Source of the DNA: Fulvivirga marina
GTDB taxonomy: Bacteria > Bacteroidota > Bacteroidia > Cytophagales > Cyclobacteriaceae
DNA: 64,000 bases
Direction: 5' to 3'
Assembly (NCBI RefSeq): GCF_016775155.1
Contig: NZ_JAEUGD010000067.1
Coordinates: 457,022 to 521,021 of the forward strand
Position 1 is the first letter of the stretch. Each line of letters begins with the position of its first letter. Below are positions 45,300-53,563 of the stretch, one piece after another. The notes under the pieces are model-generated. The model saw only the letters and a list, made by a program, of their open reading frames with translations. It made no database searches and was not told the DNA's origin. The position numbers were made by a program, and so were the translations under genes.

Positions 45300-46601
45300 A
45301 TGTGGTTAAATGATAATGTAAAGAAAGAGTATATATATATATATAGTTTATGCCTATTTTTATTTCTACTTCCATTTGAAGTCAGATACAATAATATAGG
45401 TCTTATCGCCCTAGTATTAGGATGGGCTATAAATTTCAAAGGAACAGAATTCTTAAGTTACATCAAGGACAGATCCTTTAAAAGAATTTTTATAGCAATA
45501 TGTCTATTTTATGTATATTTTATATTAAGAGGCTTTGACTTCTCAAGTGAAACCTATTTTTATAACAATGCTTTAGTAGAATACGGAAAAAAAATTGCTC
45601 TAATTTTATTACCAATCCTCTTAAACATTAAAGCAATAAGAAAACATCACAAATTGATATTATATTCTTTTGTTGGCGGTGTTTTTTTAGCAATTATTAT
45701 TTGTCTATCAAATGCCGTATATGTTAATTTCAAAGAGGGTCTACAGGTGAACAGGGGTTTTTTCCATTTCAATGCTTGGTATTTCTCAAATTTACTACTT
45801 ACTAAACCCATTAATTTTCACCCTACACTATTTTCATTTGCCGTTTCAATTGTACTTCACATCTGCGTATTGCAAATACTGAACCTATCAGCATCAAAAG
45901 TAAAGTTATTTAAAAGCAAAGCCATAGCTAGTGCGGTTGCCATATTAATGTTCATGTTTATGTTAATGCTATCTTCGCGTAATGTTTTATTATTTTCTAC
46001 AGTAAGCATTTTCATATTAGTAATAAAATACATTATAAACACAAAAAAATACAGATATTCCCTGTACTTTATTCTTGCGATAACGGGCATCTCTGCATTC
46101 GAACTATCAATAAATCATGTGAATAAGCAGAGGATCGTTGACCTACTTTCCATAAATAAAAACCCAACTGAAAAATCCTTTGGAGGATCATCATTTCGTT
46201 TAGCTTCTTTCAATGCACTATATCAAGAAATTATCAAAGATAATTGGATATTCGGTATCGGCTCAGGTGGGGACCAAACACAATTCGATAGAGCGTATTT
46301 AAAACACGGTCTGAGTATTGCGGCAAAAGAGCACTATAATGCTCATAACCAATATTTAGAAACATTAATAGATAATGGCATAGTGGGATTACTGCTATTA
46401 TTGGCTATTTATTTTGTTGCTCTAAAAACTAGTTATAATACTAATTCATATTTAGGATTGATAGTTGTTTATTTGTTGGCAAGTTTAGCACTAACAGAGT
46501 CTATTCTTGAAAGGCAGAAGGGCATCTGGTTATTTACCACCGTTCTATTTATATTTATCGCCAAATTAGAAAATTTAAAAGAAAAAGTTGAAAAACAATA
46601 A
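45300..46601 (+). CDS. O-antigen ligase/polymerase-like membrane protein (Wzy/WaaL family)
   Basis: 433 residues with about 12 membrane helices. The periplasmic loop with GIGSGGDQTQFDRAYLKHGLSIAAKEHYNAHNQYLETLIDNGIVGLLLLLAI carries the HNxxL-type Wzy_C/ligase signature, including the conserved His of AHNQYLE. It polymerises or attaches the glycan. The gene has a (TA)8 dinucleotide run (45330-45345) in codons 11-16. The upstream gap of 100 bases has no evident promoter or terminator. Its end overlaps the next gene by 14 bases. Confidence 0.8.
   Translation: MWLNDNVKKEYIYIYSLCLFLFLLPFEVRYNNIGLIALVLGWAINFKGTEFLSYIKDRSFKRIFIAICLFYVYFILRGFDFSSETYFYNNALVEYGKKIALILLPILLNIKAIRKHHKLILYSFVGGVFLAIIICLSNAVYVNFKEGLQVNRGFFHFNAWYFSNLLLTKPINFHPTLFSFAVSIVLHICVLQILNLSASKVKLFKSKAIASAVAILMFMFMLMLSSRNVLLFSTVSIFILVIKYIINTKKYRYSLYFILAITGISAFELSINHVNKQRIVDLLSINKNPTEKSFGGSSFRLASFNALYQEIIKDNWIFGIGSGGDQTQFDRAYLKHGLSIAAKEHYNAHNQYLETLIDNGIVGLLLLLAIYFVALKTSYNTNSYLGLIVVYLLASLALTESILERQKGIWLFTTVLFIFIAKLENLKEKVEKQ
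45330..45345 (+). repeat. (TA)8 dinucleotide repeat at the 5' end of the Wzy/WaaL-like gene
   Basis: Sixteen bases of alternating TA encode Tyr-Ile-Tyr-Ile-Tyr starting at codon 11. A change of one unit shifts the frame, which makes this a candidate phase-variation switch. Confidence 0.75.
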
Positions 46602-47673
46602 GATAGCAGTTATTGGTACAGTAGGCCTGCCTGCCAAATATGGAGGGTTTGAAACGTTAGTTGAACAACTGATCATTAATCTTGGTGACAAATATTCTTT
46701 TAAAGTATACTGCAGCTCAAAGCATTATGCAAACAAGTCCAAAAAATATCTAGGTGCTGAATTAGTTTATTTACCAATAAATGCAAATGGCAAGTGGAGT
46801 ATTCTATATGATTCATTATCCATCCTTCACGCTCTCTTTAATTCCAAAGTTTTATTAGTCTTAGGTGTAAGTGGTGCTTTTATGCTTCCCTTTGTCAAAT
46901 TAATGACATCTAAAATTATTATAACTAATATAGATGGAATGGAATGGAAAAGGGAAAAATGGGGAAAATGGGCCAAGTTTTATTTAAAATGGCAGGAAAA
47001 ACTAGCAGTAAAGTATTCACACCATGTAATTTCAGACAACATCGGGATTAAAGAGCATGTACAGAAGAGTTATGATAAATGCAGCACCTTAATTGCTTAT
47101 GGGGGAAGCCATGCCATCAGTAGCACATTATCAAATGCAAGCATACAGAAATATCAAATATCACGCCGCAGCTATGCTTTCGCCGTTTGTAGAATCGAGC
47201 CAGAAAACAACATTCATGTAATCTTGGAAGCGTTTTCAAAGACACACTTCAAACTTCTTATTGTAGGTAATTGGGACGCAAGCAAATATGGTATTGAACT
47301 GAAATGTAAGTACAAGACCTTCAGCAACATCTCCTTGTTAGACCCAATTTATGACCAGGTAAAGCTGAATGAGTTAAGAAGCAATTGTGGTATTTACATT
47401 CATGGACATAGTGCAGGAGGAACAAACCCTTCACTAGTAGAAGCCATGTGGCTTGGCTTACCAATTATTGCCTTCAATGTAAATTATAATAGGTATACAA
47501 CCGGTAATAAGGCTCTCTTTTTCAATTTTTCAGACGATCTAATTGAAATTCTTGAAAATTTACCTTCACCCCCTGAACTTAATAAAATGGGCAAGACTCT
47601 TCAAAACATCGCTCATCAAAATTATGACTGGAATAATATCTCAAAAGCCTATGGAAAGCTTTTCCACCCCTAA
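46588..47673 (+). CDS. GT4-family glycosyltransferase, DUF1972-type (rhamnosyltransferase-like)
   Basis: 361 residues. The N-terminus IAVIGTVGLPAKYGGFETLVEQL is the DUF1972 signature of rhamnosyl- and related transferases (RfbF-like). The C-terminal donor site is YIHGHSAGGTNPSLVEAMWLGLPIIAF, an E-x7-E type site. The TTG start (46588) overlaps the ligase gene by 14 bases. It is the last gene before wecA, which has its own promoter. Confidence 0.85.
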   Translation: MKNNKIAVIGTVGLPAKYGGFETLVEQLIINLGDKYSFKVYCSSKHYANKSKKYLGAELVYLPINANGKWSILYDSLSILHALFNSKVLLVLGVSGAFMLPFVKLMTSKIIITNIDGMEWKREKWGKWAKFYLKWQEKLAVKYSHHVISDNIGIKEHVQKSYDKCSTLIAYGGSHAISSTLSNASIQKYQISRRSYAFAVCRIEPENNIHVILEAFSKTHFKLLIVGNWDASKYGIELKCKYKTFSNISLLDPIYDQVKLNELRSNCGIYIHGHSAGGTNPSLVEAMWLGLPIIAFNVNYNRYTTGNKALFFNFSDDLIEILENLPSPPELNKMGKTLQNIAHQNYDWNNISKAYGKLFHP

Positions 47674-47722
47674 CCCATATTTACAAATAACCTAACCTTT
47701 TAAATTTTGTATCCTGCTCTTA

Positions 47723-47756
47723 TTGTTTTTAACATAGCAAGATTTCCTTACCTTTG
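47723..47756 (+). promoter_or_regulatory. Candidate promoter for the WecA-like gene
   Basis: TTG (47723-47725) and the -7 box TACCTTTG (47749-47756), with 23 bases between. Transcription would begin about 13 bases before the ATG at 47776. So the initiating transferase may be expressed independently of the long upstream locus. Confidence 0.5.
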
Positions 47757-47775
47757 CGCATCTAATAAACCCTAG

Positions 47776-48831
47776 ATGACTTCGATTACATTAGCAATAG
47801 CTACATCATTCATCATTACTTTTTTAGTGATCCCAGTGATCATCAAGTTTTCAAAAAAGAAAAAGAAGATGATGGATACGCCGGGCAGAAGGAAAATACA
47901 TAAAAAAACAACTCCATCACTGGGAGGAATCGCCATTTTTATGGGGTTTTTCATATCCTTGATAATTTGGATGCCTATCGATGGTTTTCAAGATTTTAAA
48001 TTCATCCTGGCAGGAGTCTCTATTATATTTGTCGTAGGTATGAGAGATGACATTGTACCTCTCAAACCTATTTATAAACTGCTAGGTCAGCTTATAGCTG
48101 CCTCTATGGTAATCATACTAACCAGTATTGGTTTAAACTCTTTTTATGGACTTTTTGGGGTATATGAGTTACCTGAACTTGTGAGTTACCTACTCACCAT
48201 TTTTACCATTATTGTTGTCACCAACTCTTTTAACCTCATCGACGGACTTGATGGATTAGCCGGCACAATTGCTACCATCGCCTTATCCACATTCGGCATC
48301 TGGTTCTTTTTAGTTGGAGAAACATTAACAGCTCTATTGGCACTTAGCATGGTGGGAGCCGTTGTGGCCTTCTTAACATTTAACTGGGAACCCTCAAAAA
48401 TCTTCATGGGGGATACAGGTGCACTGGTAATTGGTTTTTTGTTTTCCGTATTGGCTATTAACTTTATAGATTTCAATTACCAGCTTCCAGATACAAGTCC
48501 GTACAAATTTGAGGCGTCAATCACAACAGCGATTTGTATTATTATTATACCTCTATTCGATACTCTACGAATTTTTATCCTTAGATTATCCAAAAAGCAA
48601 TCGCCTTTTACTCCGGATAAAAATCATATGCATCATGCTTTGATGAGGTTGGGTCTTACGCACTCCCAGACTGCAATTGCACTGGGAGCACTTAATATAA
48701 GCTATATTGTTTTGGCTATAGTTTGCTACAAGCTTGATGATGCAATCTTCCTGCCTCTCATTCTTGTATTTTCGATAATCCTAAGCCTAACCTTAGATTT
48801 TCTGATTATCAGGAAACTGAATAGATCCTAA
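47776..48831 (+). CDS. MraY/WecA-family undecaprenyl-phosphate glycosyl-1-phosphate transferase
   Basis: 351 residues with about 10 membrane helices. Motifs: DTPGRRKIHKKTTPSLGGIAIF, VVGMRDDIVPLKPIYKL (catalytic Asp pair), TNSFNLIDGLDGLAGTIA (N-x3-D-GxDGL), FMGDTGALVIGF and HMHHALMRLG. This is the WecA/TagO/WbpL group, which starts glycan assembly by moving GlcNAc-1-P or a similar sugar phosphate to undecaprenyl phosphate. HHAL supports WecA-like over MraY. The stop palindrome CTAA is shared with cysQ on the other strand. Confidence 0.92.
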   Translation: MTSITLAIATSFIITFLVIPVIIKFSKKKKKMMDTPGRRKIHKKTTPSLGGIAIFMGFFISLIIWMPIDGFQDFKFILAGVSIIFVVGMRDDIVPLKPIYKLLGQLIAASMVIILTSIGLNSFYGLFGVYELPELVSYLLTIFTIIVVTNSFNLIDGLDGLAGTIATIALSTFGIWFFLVGETLTALLALSMVGAVVAFLTFNWEPSKIFMGDTGALVIGFLFSVLAINFIDFNYQLPDTSPYKFEASITTAICIIIIPLFDTLRIFILRLSKKQSPFTPDKNHMHHALMRLGLTHSQTAIALGALNISYIVLAIVCYKLDDAIFLPLILVFSIILSLTLDFLIIRKLNRS

Positions 48832-49595
48832 AAACCCAGACACAGAAAGCTACCGTTAAGGAGGTTTTCTTTGTTGTAGCTAAAAACTTCAGGTCCTGTT
48901 CCTTTCAACACTTTGCCTCCTGCACTCTCAAGTACTGCTTGACCTGCTGCTGTATCCCATTCCATTGTAGGTCCGTGACGATAATATATATCCGCTTTTC
49001 CTTCTGCCACCATACAAAACTTCAACGAGCTACCTACGGAGATATCATTAACCACATCATATTTCTCAAGTACTCCTTCCTCCTCAGGAGATGCATGCGA
49101 TTTACTTCTTACAGCAATTCTATTACCTGTGGAATTATTAACCTTCAGATCAGCTTTCTCTCCCTTTTCAACCTTGTAAGCACACTCCCCCTTGATACCT
49201 ACGTACAAGCTATCATGCACTGGCGTATAAATGAAGCCTGCAACGGGAGAATTGTGATTCATCAAAGCAATATTTACAGTAAACTGTCCATTTCTGTTAA
49301 TAAACTCCTTCGTTCCATCCAAAGGATCCACCAGCCAGAAATACTCAAAATCTTTTCTGTCTTCATACCTTAGCTGATCACCTTCTTCAGAGATGATTGG
49401 AATATCAGGGTAAAGCTCTTTAAGCCCTTCCATGATCACTTCGTGAGAAGCTTTATCTGCCAAGGTTAGAGGCGAGTTATCATCTTTATAGTCAACATCG
49501 CCAGCCAACTCAAGATCATTGTATATCTTTATTATGGCACTTCCCGCTTTACGGGAAAGGTTAATGAGTTCTTCTTGCTTTATGTTAATTTCCAT
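48828..49595 (-). CDS. cysQ: 3'(2'),5'-bisphosphate nucleotidase
   Basis: 255 residues, FIG/IMPase superfamily. NSPLTLADKASHEVI, PIISEEGDQ, WLVDPLDGTKEFINRNGQFTVNIAL (DPxDGT metal site) and MEWDTAAGQAVLESAGG are complete. The enzyme converts 3'-phosphoadenosine 5'-phosphate (PAP) to AMP, or PAPS to APS. Its place next to cysC-cysD-cysN, divergent from them, fits recycling of PAP made by sulfotransferases. The ATG at 49595 is only 5 bases from a -7-like box, so the message may be leaderless. Confidence 0.93.
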   Translation of the reverse strand: MEINIKQEELINLSRKAGSAIIKIYNDLELAGDVDYKDDNSPLTLADKASHEVIMEGLKELYPDIPIISEEGDQLRYEDRKDFEYFWLVDPLDGTKEFINRNGQFTVNIALMNHNSPVAGFIYTPVHDSLYVGIKGECAYKVEKGEKADLKVNNSTGNRIAVRSKSHASPEEEGVLEKYDVVNDISVGSSLKFCMVAEGKADIYYRHGPTMEWDTAAGQAVLESAGGKVLKGTGPEVFSYNKENLLNGSFLCLGF

Positions 49596-49599
49596 AAAA

Positions 49600-49607
49600 C
49601 AAAACTA
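49600..49607 (-). promoter_or_regulatory. Candidate -7 box for cysQ
   Basis: On the minus strand this reads TAGTTTTG, a match to TAnnTTTG. It ends 5 bases before the ATG, so transcription would start at or near the start codon. No -33 TTTG is present. Confidence 0.35.
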
Positions 49608-49648
49608 CACAAATGTGTGGCTCATTTATAAATTATAGTAATTAATTG

Positions 49649-49656
49649 TATTTTTG
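49649..49656 (+). promoter_or_regulatory. Candidate -7 box for cysC-cysD-cysN
   Basis: TATTTTTG matches TAnnTTTG. It lies about 20 bases before the cysC ATG at 49677 and 42 bases from the cysQ box on the other strand. The 75-base divergent gap therefore holds both promoters. The -33 region is not conserved. Confidence 0.42.
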
Positions 49657-49676
49657 TCACTCAAATTTTCGTGAAA

Positions 49677-50279
49677 ATGGCTGAAAACATACACCCGATA
49701 TTTGATTCTATACTGAGTACCAGCAAAAAAGAAGGGCTGCTTAAACAGCACGGCCTTGTGATATGGATGGTTGGTCTTTCCGGATCAGGTAAAAGCACAA
49801 TTGCACGTGCACTTGAAAACCGCTTGCATAGCGAAGGCTACCTCACTGCCCTGCTTGATGGGGATAATCTAAGAACTGGGATTAATAACAATCTGGGGTT
49901 CAGCGAGGAAGACCGTACAGAGAATATTCGTAGAGCCGCCGAAGCCTCAAAGCTTCTGGCCAACAATGGCGTGATAACGATTTGCTCTTTGATTAGTCCT
50001 ACGGCGCAGATCAGGGCAATGGCAAAAGAAATAATAGGAGATAAGTATTGTGAGGTTTTTATTAACTGTCCATTAGAGGTCTGTGAACAGAGAGACGTAA
50101 AAGGGTTATATGCAAAAGCCAGGAGGGGAGAAATAAAAAGTTTTACCGGAATCGACTCTCCATTTGAGCACCCGGGAAACCCAAATGTGGAATTAAATAC
50201 AGCAGAAAATTCGGCTGAAGAAAACCTAAACGAACTTTTAAAATATATTCTTCCAAAAGTAAAATACAGCAAATCATAA
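49677..50279 (+). CDS. cysC: Adenylylsulfate kinase
   Basis: 200 residues from the ATG at 49677; a GTG at 49671 adds two. P-loop GLSGSGKSTIARALE, DGDNLRTGINNNLGFSEEDRTENIRR, ICSLISPTAQIRAMA, FINCPLEVCEQRDVKGLYAKARRGEI and FTGIDSPFE are all APS-kinase motifs. It phosphorylates APS to PAPS, the sulfate donor for sulfotransferases and PAPS reductase. Its stop codon overlaps the cysD start by one base. Confidence 0.94.
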   Translation: MAENIHPIFDSILSTSKKEGLLKQHGLVIWMVGLSGSGKSTIARALENRLHSEGYLTALLDGDNLRTGINNNLGFSEEDRTENIRRAAEASKLLANNGVITICSLISPTAQIRAMAKEIIGDKYCEVFINCPLEVCEQRDVKGLYAKARRGEIKSFTGIDSPFEHPGNPNVELNTAENSAEENLNELLKYILPKVKYSKS

Positions 50280-51184
50280 TGAGGGCTTACAATCTAACAC
50301 ACTTAAAAGAACTGGAAGCGGAAGCAATTTATGTTATTCGCGAGGTAGCAGCTCAATTCGAAAATCCTGCCATCCTTTTTTCTGGTGGAAAAGACTCAAT
50401 AACCGTGGCTCACCTTGCCCGAAAGGCTTTTTTCCCTGCCAAAGTTCCATTCCCTTTAGTTCATATCGACACAGGGCATAACTTCCCTGAAACTATTGAG
50501 TTCAGAGATAAGTATGTCGAAAAACTTGGAGTAGAGTTAATAGTAGGCTCTGTTCAACAATCTATAGATGAAGGCAAAGCTGTAGAAGAAAAAGGATATA
50601 ATGCCAGCAGAAACGGGCTTCAAACGGTCACCCTTCTTGACACCATCGAAAAATATAAGTTTGACGCTTGCATTGGTGGGGCAAGACGTGATGAGGAAAA
50701 AGCTAGAGCAAAAGAAAGGTTCTTCTCACATCGTGACGAATTTGGCCAGTGGGACCCTAAAAACCAAAGACCTGAACTTTGGAACATCTTCAACGGCAGA
50801 AAACATTTTGGAGAAAATTTCAGAGTATTTCCTATCAGTAACTGGACTGAAATGGACGTATGGCAATACATTCTATTAGAAAATATTGAATTACCTTCAT
50901 TGTACTTTGCCCATGAGCGTGAAGTTTTTGTACGTGACAATGTCATTATGGCCGACTGCGACTTCATTCAAAAGAAAGACACAGAAAAACCCTTCAGAAA
51001 AGTTGTCAGGTTCAGAACTATTGGTGATATGACTTGTACAGGAGCTGTAGAATCTGAAGCTTCTACACTCGAAACGATCATCACTGAAGTCGCAGCAACA
51101 AGACAAACCGAAAGGGGTACCCGATCAGATGACAAGAGATCAGAAGCAGCAATGGAAGACCGTAAAAAACAAGGATACTTCTAA
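50279..51184 (+). CDS. cysD: Sulfate adenylyltransferase small subunit
   Basis: 301 residues. Adenosine-nucleotide alpha-hydrolase fold with PP-loop FSGGKDSITVAHLA, VHIDTGHNFPETIEFRD, IGGARRDEEKARAKERFFSHRDE and NWTEMDVWQYI. It makes APS from sulfate and ATP, driven by GTP hydrolysis in CysN. It follows cysC by overlap and precedes cysN by 64 bases. Confidence 0.95.
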   Translation: MRAYNLTHLKELEAEAIYVIREVAAQFENPAILFSGGKDSITVAHLARKAFFPAKVPFPLVHIDTGHNFPETIEFRDKYVEKLGVELIVGSVQQSIDEGKAVEEKGYNASRNGLQTVTLLDTIEKYKFDACIGGARRDEEKARAKERFFSHRDEFGQWDPKNQRPELWNIFNGRKHFGENFRVFPISNWTEMDVWQYILLENIELPSLYFAHEREVFVRDNVIMADCDFIQKKDTEKPFRKVVRFRTIGDMTCTGAVESEASTLETIITEVAATRQTERGTRSDDKRSEAAMEDRKKQGYF

Positions 51185-51248
51185 TTCAGGGTTAATACCC
51201 CCAGACTTAACCAAATATTGCTATCAACCTAAAAACATTAATAATCAA

Positions 51249-52529
51249 ATGAGTGTGAATAACGGAGACTCAAACGGATACCTTGATATGGAATTGCTGC
51301 GCTTCACAACCGCTGGAAGTGTAGACGATGGTAAAAGTACATTGATAGGAAGACTTCTATATGATTCCAAATCTATATTTGAAGACCAATACGAAGCCAT
51401 TGAAGAATCCAGTAAGCGAAAAGGGGATACCAATGTAAACCTGGCTCTTCTTACTGACGGACTCAGGGCCGAAAGAGAACAAGGCATTACTATTGATGTG
51501 GCCTACAGATACTTTGCCACTCCAAAAAGAAAGTTTATTATTGCGGACACTCCGGGGCATATCCAGTACACCAGAAACATGGTTACAGGAGCTTCAACGG
51601 CTAACCTTGCCCTGATTTTGGTAGATGCCCGAAATGGAGTTGTAGAGCAGACCCATCGTCATACATTTATTGCAGCACTTCTGGGAATACCCCACGTCGT
51701 GTTCTGTATAAACAAAATGGACCTTGTTGATTATGATGAAAAAATTTATAATGATATAAAAGACCAAATTGAGTCGTTTTCTTCAAAACTTGACGTAAAA
51801 GATATCAGGTTCATACCTATTAGTGCGTTAAAAGGTGACAACGTGGTAAATGAGTCTGAAAACACACCTTGGTATAAAGGAGGAACTCTTCTTTATTTGT
51901 TGGAAAACATTCATATAGGAAGCGACCACAACCATATAGACAGCCGCTTTCCTGTACAACATGTCATTCGTCCTCACTCTGACCAGTACCATGACTATCG
52001 TGGTTATGCAGGAAGAATTGCAGGAGGAATTTTTAAGCCAGGTGACTCTATAACAGTTTTACCTTCGGGTTTTTCTTCTAAAATAAAGAGTATAGAAGTA
52101 TTTAATGAAAAGCTAGAAGAGGCATTTCCTCCGATGTCTGTCACCATGCAGCTAGAAGATGATATTGACATCAGCCGTGGCGATATGATTGTTAGAGAAA
52201 ATAATAAGCCTAATGTAAGTCAGGATATAGATATCATGATATGCTGGATGAATGCTAAGCCATTGATCATGAATGGAAAATATGCCATCAAACATACCAC
52301 AAGTGATGCTAGATGCATGGTGAAAAACATTCACTACAAAATGGATATCAATAGCCTACATAGGTTAGAGGATGACAAAAACATTGGCATGAATGATATT
52401 GCTCGTGTTACTCTTCGCACTACAAAACCTCTATTCTATGATAGATACAGCAGAAATAGAATTACAGGAAGTGTGATACTTATAGATGAAGCCACCAATG
52501 AAACCGTGGCAGCAGGAATGATCATTTAA
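51249..52529 (+). CDS. cysN: Sulfate adenylyltransferase large subunit (GTPase)
   Basis: 426 residues from the ATG at 51249 (MSVNNGDSNGYLDMELLRF). The frame is open 40 codons further up but overlaps cysD, and that part is not conserved. GTPase motifs: TAGSVDDGKSTLIGRLL, GITIDVAYRYF, ADTPGHIQYTRNM, CINKMDLVDYD. Domains 2 and 3 of the EF-Tu-like fold follow. There is no fused CysC domain (contrast NodQ). pheS begins 7 bases after the stop. Confidence 0.95.
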   Translation: MSVNNGDSNGYLDMELLRFTTAGSVDDGKSTLIGRLLYDSKSIFEDQYEAIEESSKRKGDTNVNLALLTDGLRAEREQGITIDVAYRYFATPKRKFIIADTPGHIQYTRNMVTGASTANLALILVDARNGVVEQTHRHTFIAALLGIPHVVFCINKMDLVDYDEKIYNDIKDQIESFSSKLDVKDIRFIPISALKGDNVVNESENTPWYKGGTLLYLLENIHIGSDHNHIDSRFPVQHVIRPHSDQYHDYRGYAGRIAGGIFKPGDSITVLPSGFSSKIKSIEVFNEKLEEAFPPMSVTMQLEDDIDISRGDMIVRENNKPNVSQDIDIMICWMNAKPLIMNGKYAIKHTTSDARCMVKNIHYKMDINSLHRLEDDKNIGMNDIARVTLRTTKPLFYDRYSRNRITGSVILIDEATNETVAAGMII

Positions 52530-52536
52530 TAGAAAT

Positions 52537-53562
52537 ATGCAGGAAAAAGTTGATGTCATATTAAAAGAGGTCGAAGAAGCTAAAGCCAATACCCAAGAAG
52601 AACTGGAACAATTCAGGCTTAAGTTTATAAGCAAGAAAAGTGTAGTGGGTGACCTCTTTGCAGAATTAAAGAATGTGCCTAATGACCAAAAGAAGGCATT
52701 TGGCATGAAGGTCAATGAGGTAAAGCAAGCCGCACAGGCAAAATTTAAAGCATTAATTGATAATTTAGAAACTTCCATTCAAGGGGGAGCATCTGATCAT
52801 GAGGATCTGACTTTGCCATCGGCAGGGCATACTTTAGGCAGCATGCATCCTCTTAATTATATCAGGAGTCAAATCATCGAGATTTTTGAAAGGATTGGCT
52901 TTAATGTTGCCGATGGCCCTGAGATAGAAGATGACTTTCATAACTTCACGGCATTAAATTTTCCTGAAAATCATCCAGCCAGGGAAATGCAGGACACATT
53001 CTTTATAGAGAAGAATCCTGATATTTTGCTGCGAACACATACTTCTAACGTTCAGGTAAGGCTCATGCAAAAGCAAAAGCCTCCCATACGCTCAATAATG
53101 CCCGGGCGTGTATATCGAAATGAGGCAATATCAGCTCGAGCTCATTGTGTATTCCATCAGGTTGAGGGTTTATATATAGATAAAAATGTTAGTTTCGTAG
53201 ACCTTAAGCAAACCCTCTATCACTTTGCTAAAGAAATGTTTGGTAAAGACACAAAGGTCAGGTTCCGCCCATCTTACTTCCCATTCACAGAACCCAGCGC
53301 TGAAATTGATATTTCATGCCAAATTTGCAAAGGTGATGGTTGTCAACTATGCAAATACACCGGATGGGTTGAGATTGCCGGTTCCGGCATGGTAGACCCC
53401 AACGTGTTAGCCAATTGCGGAATTGATAATGAAGAGTATACCGGGTTCGCCTTTGGTATGGGTATAGAACGTATTTCGCAGTTAAAGTTCAGAGTAAATG
53501 ACCTCAGGTTATATACGGAGAACGATGTACGATTCCTGAAGCAATTTTCAACACTTCATTAA
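52537..53562 (+). CDS. pheS: Phenylalanyl-tRNA synthetase alpha subunit
   Basis: 341 residues. The N-terminal coiled coil (tRNA binding) precedes the class II core: HPLNYIRSQIIEIFERIGFNVADGPEIEDDFHNF, motif 2 RVYRNEAISARAHCVFHQVEGLYID, RFRPSYFPFTEPSAEIDISC and motif 3 GFAFGMGIERISQLKF. The CxxC-like CQICKGDGCQLCKYTGW insert is common in Bacteroidota. The beta subunit pheT is not in the window. It follows cysN by 7 bases but functionally belongs to translation. Confidence 0.95.
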   Translation: MQEKVDVILKEVEEAKANTQEELEQFRLKFISKKSVVGDLFAELKNVPNDQKKAFGMKVNEVKQAAQAKFKALIDNLETSIQGGASDHEDLTLPSAGHTLGSMHPLNYIRSQIIEIFERIGFNVADGPEIEDDFHNFTALNFPENHPAREMQDTFFIEKNPDILLRTHTSNVQVRLMQKQKPPIRSIMPGRVYRNEAISARAHCVFHQVEGLYIDKNVSFVDLKQTLYHFAKEMFGKDTKVRFRPSYFPFTEPSAEIDISCQICKGDGCQLCKYTGWVEIAGSGMVDPNVLANCGIDNEEYTGFAFGMGIERISQLKFRVNDLRLYTENDVRFLKQFSTLH

Positions 53563-53563
53563 T

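Noticed and set aside
51129-51248. 40-codon N-terminal extension of cysN
   Set aside because: It overlaps cysD and does not resemble CysN; the ATG at 51249 gives the normal start.
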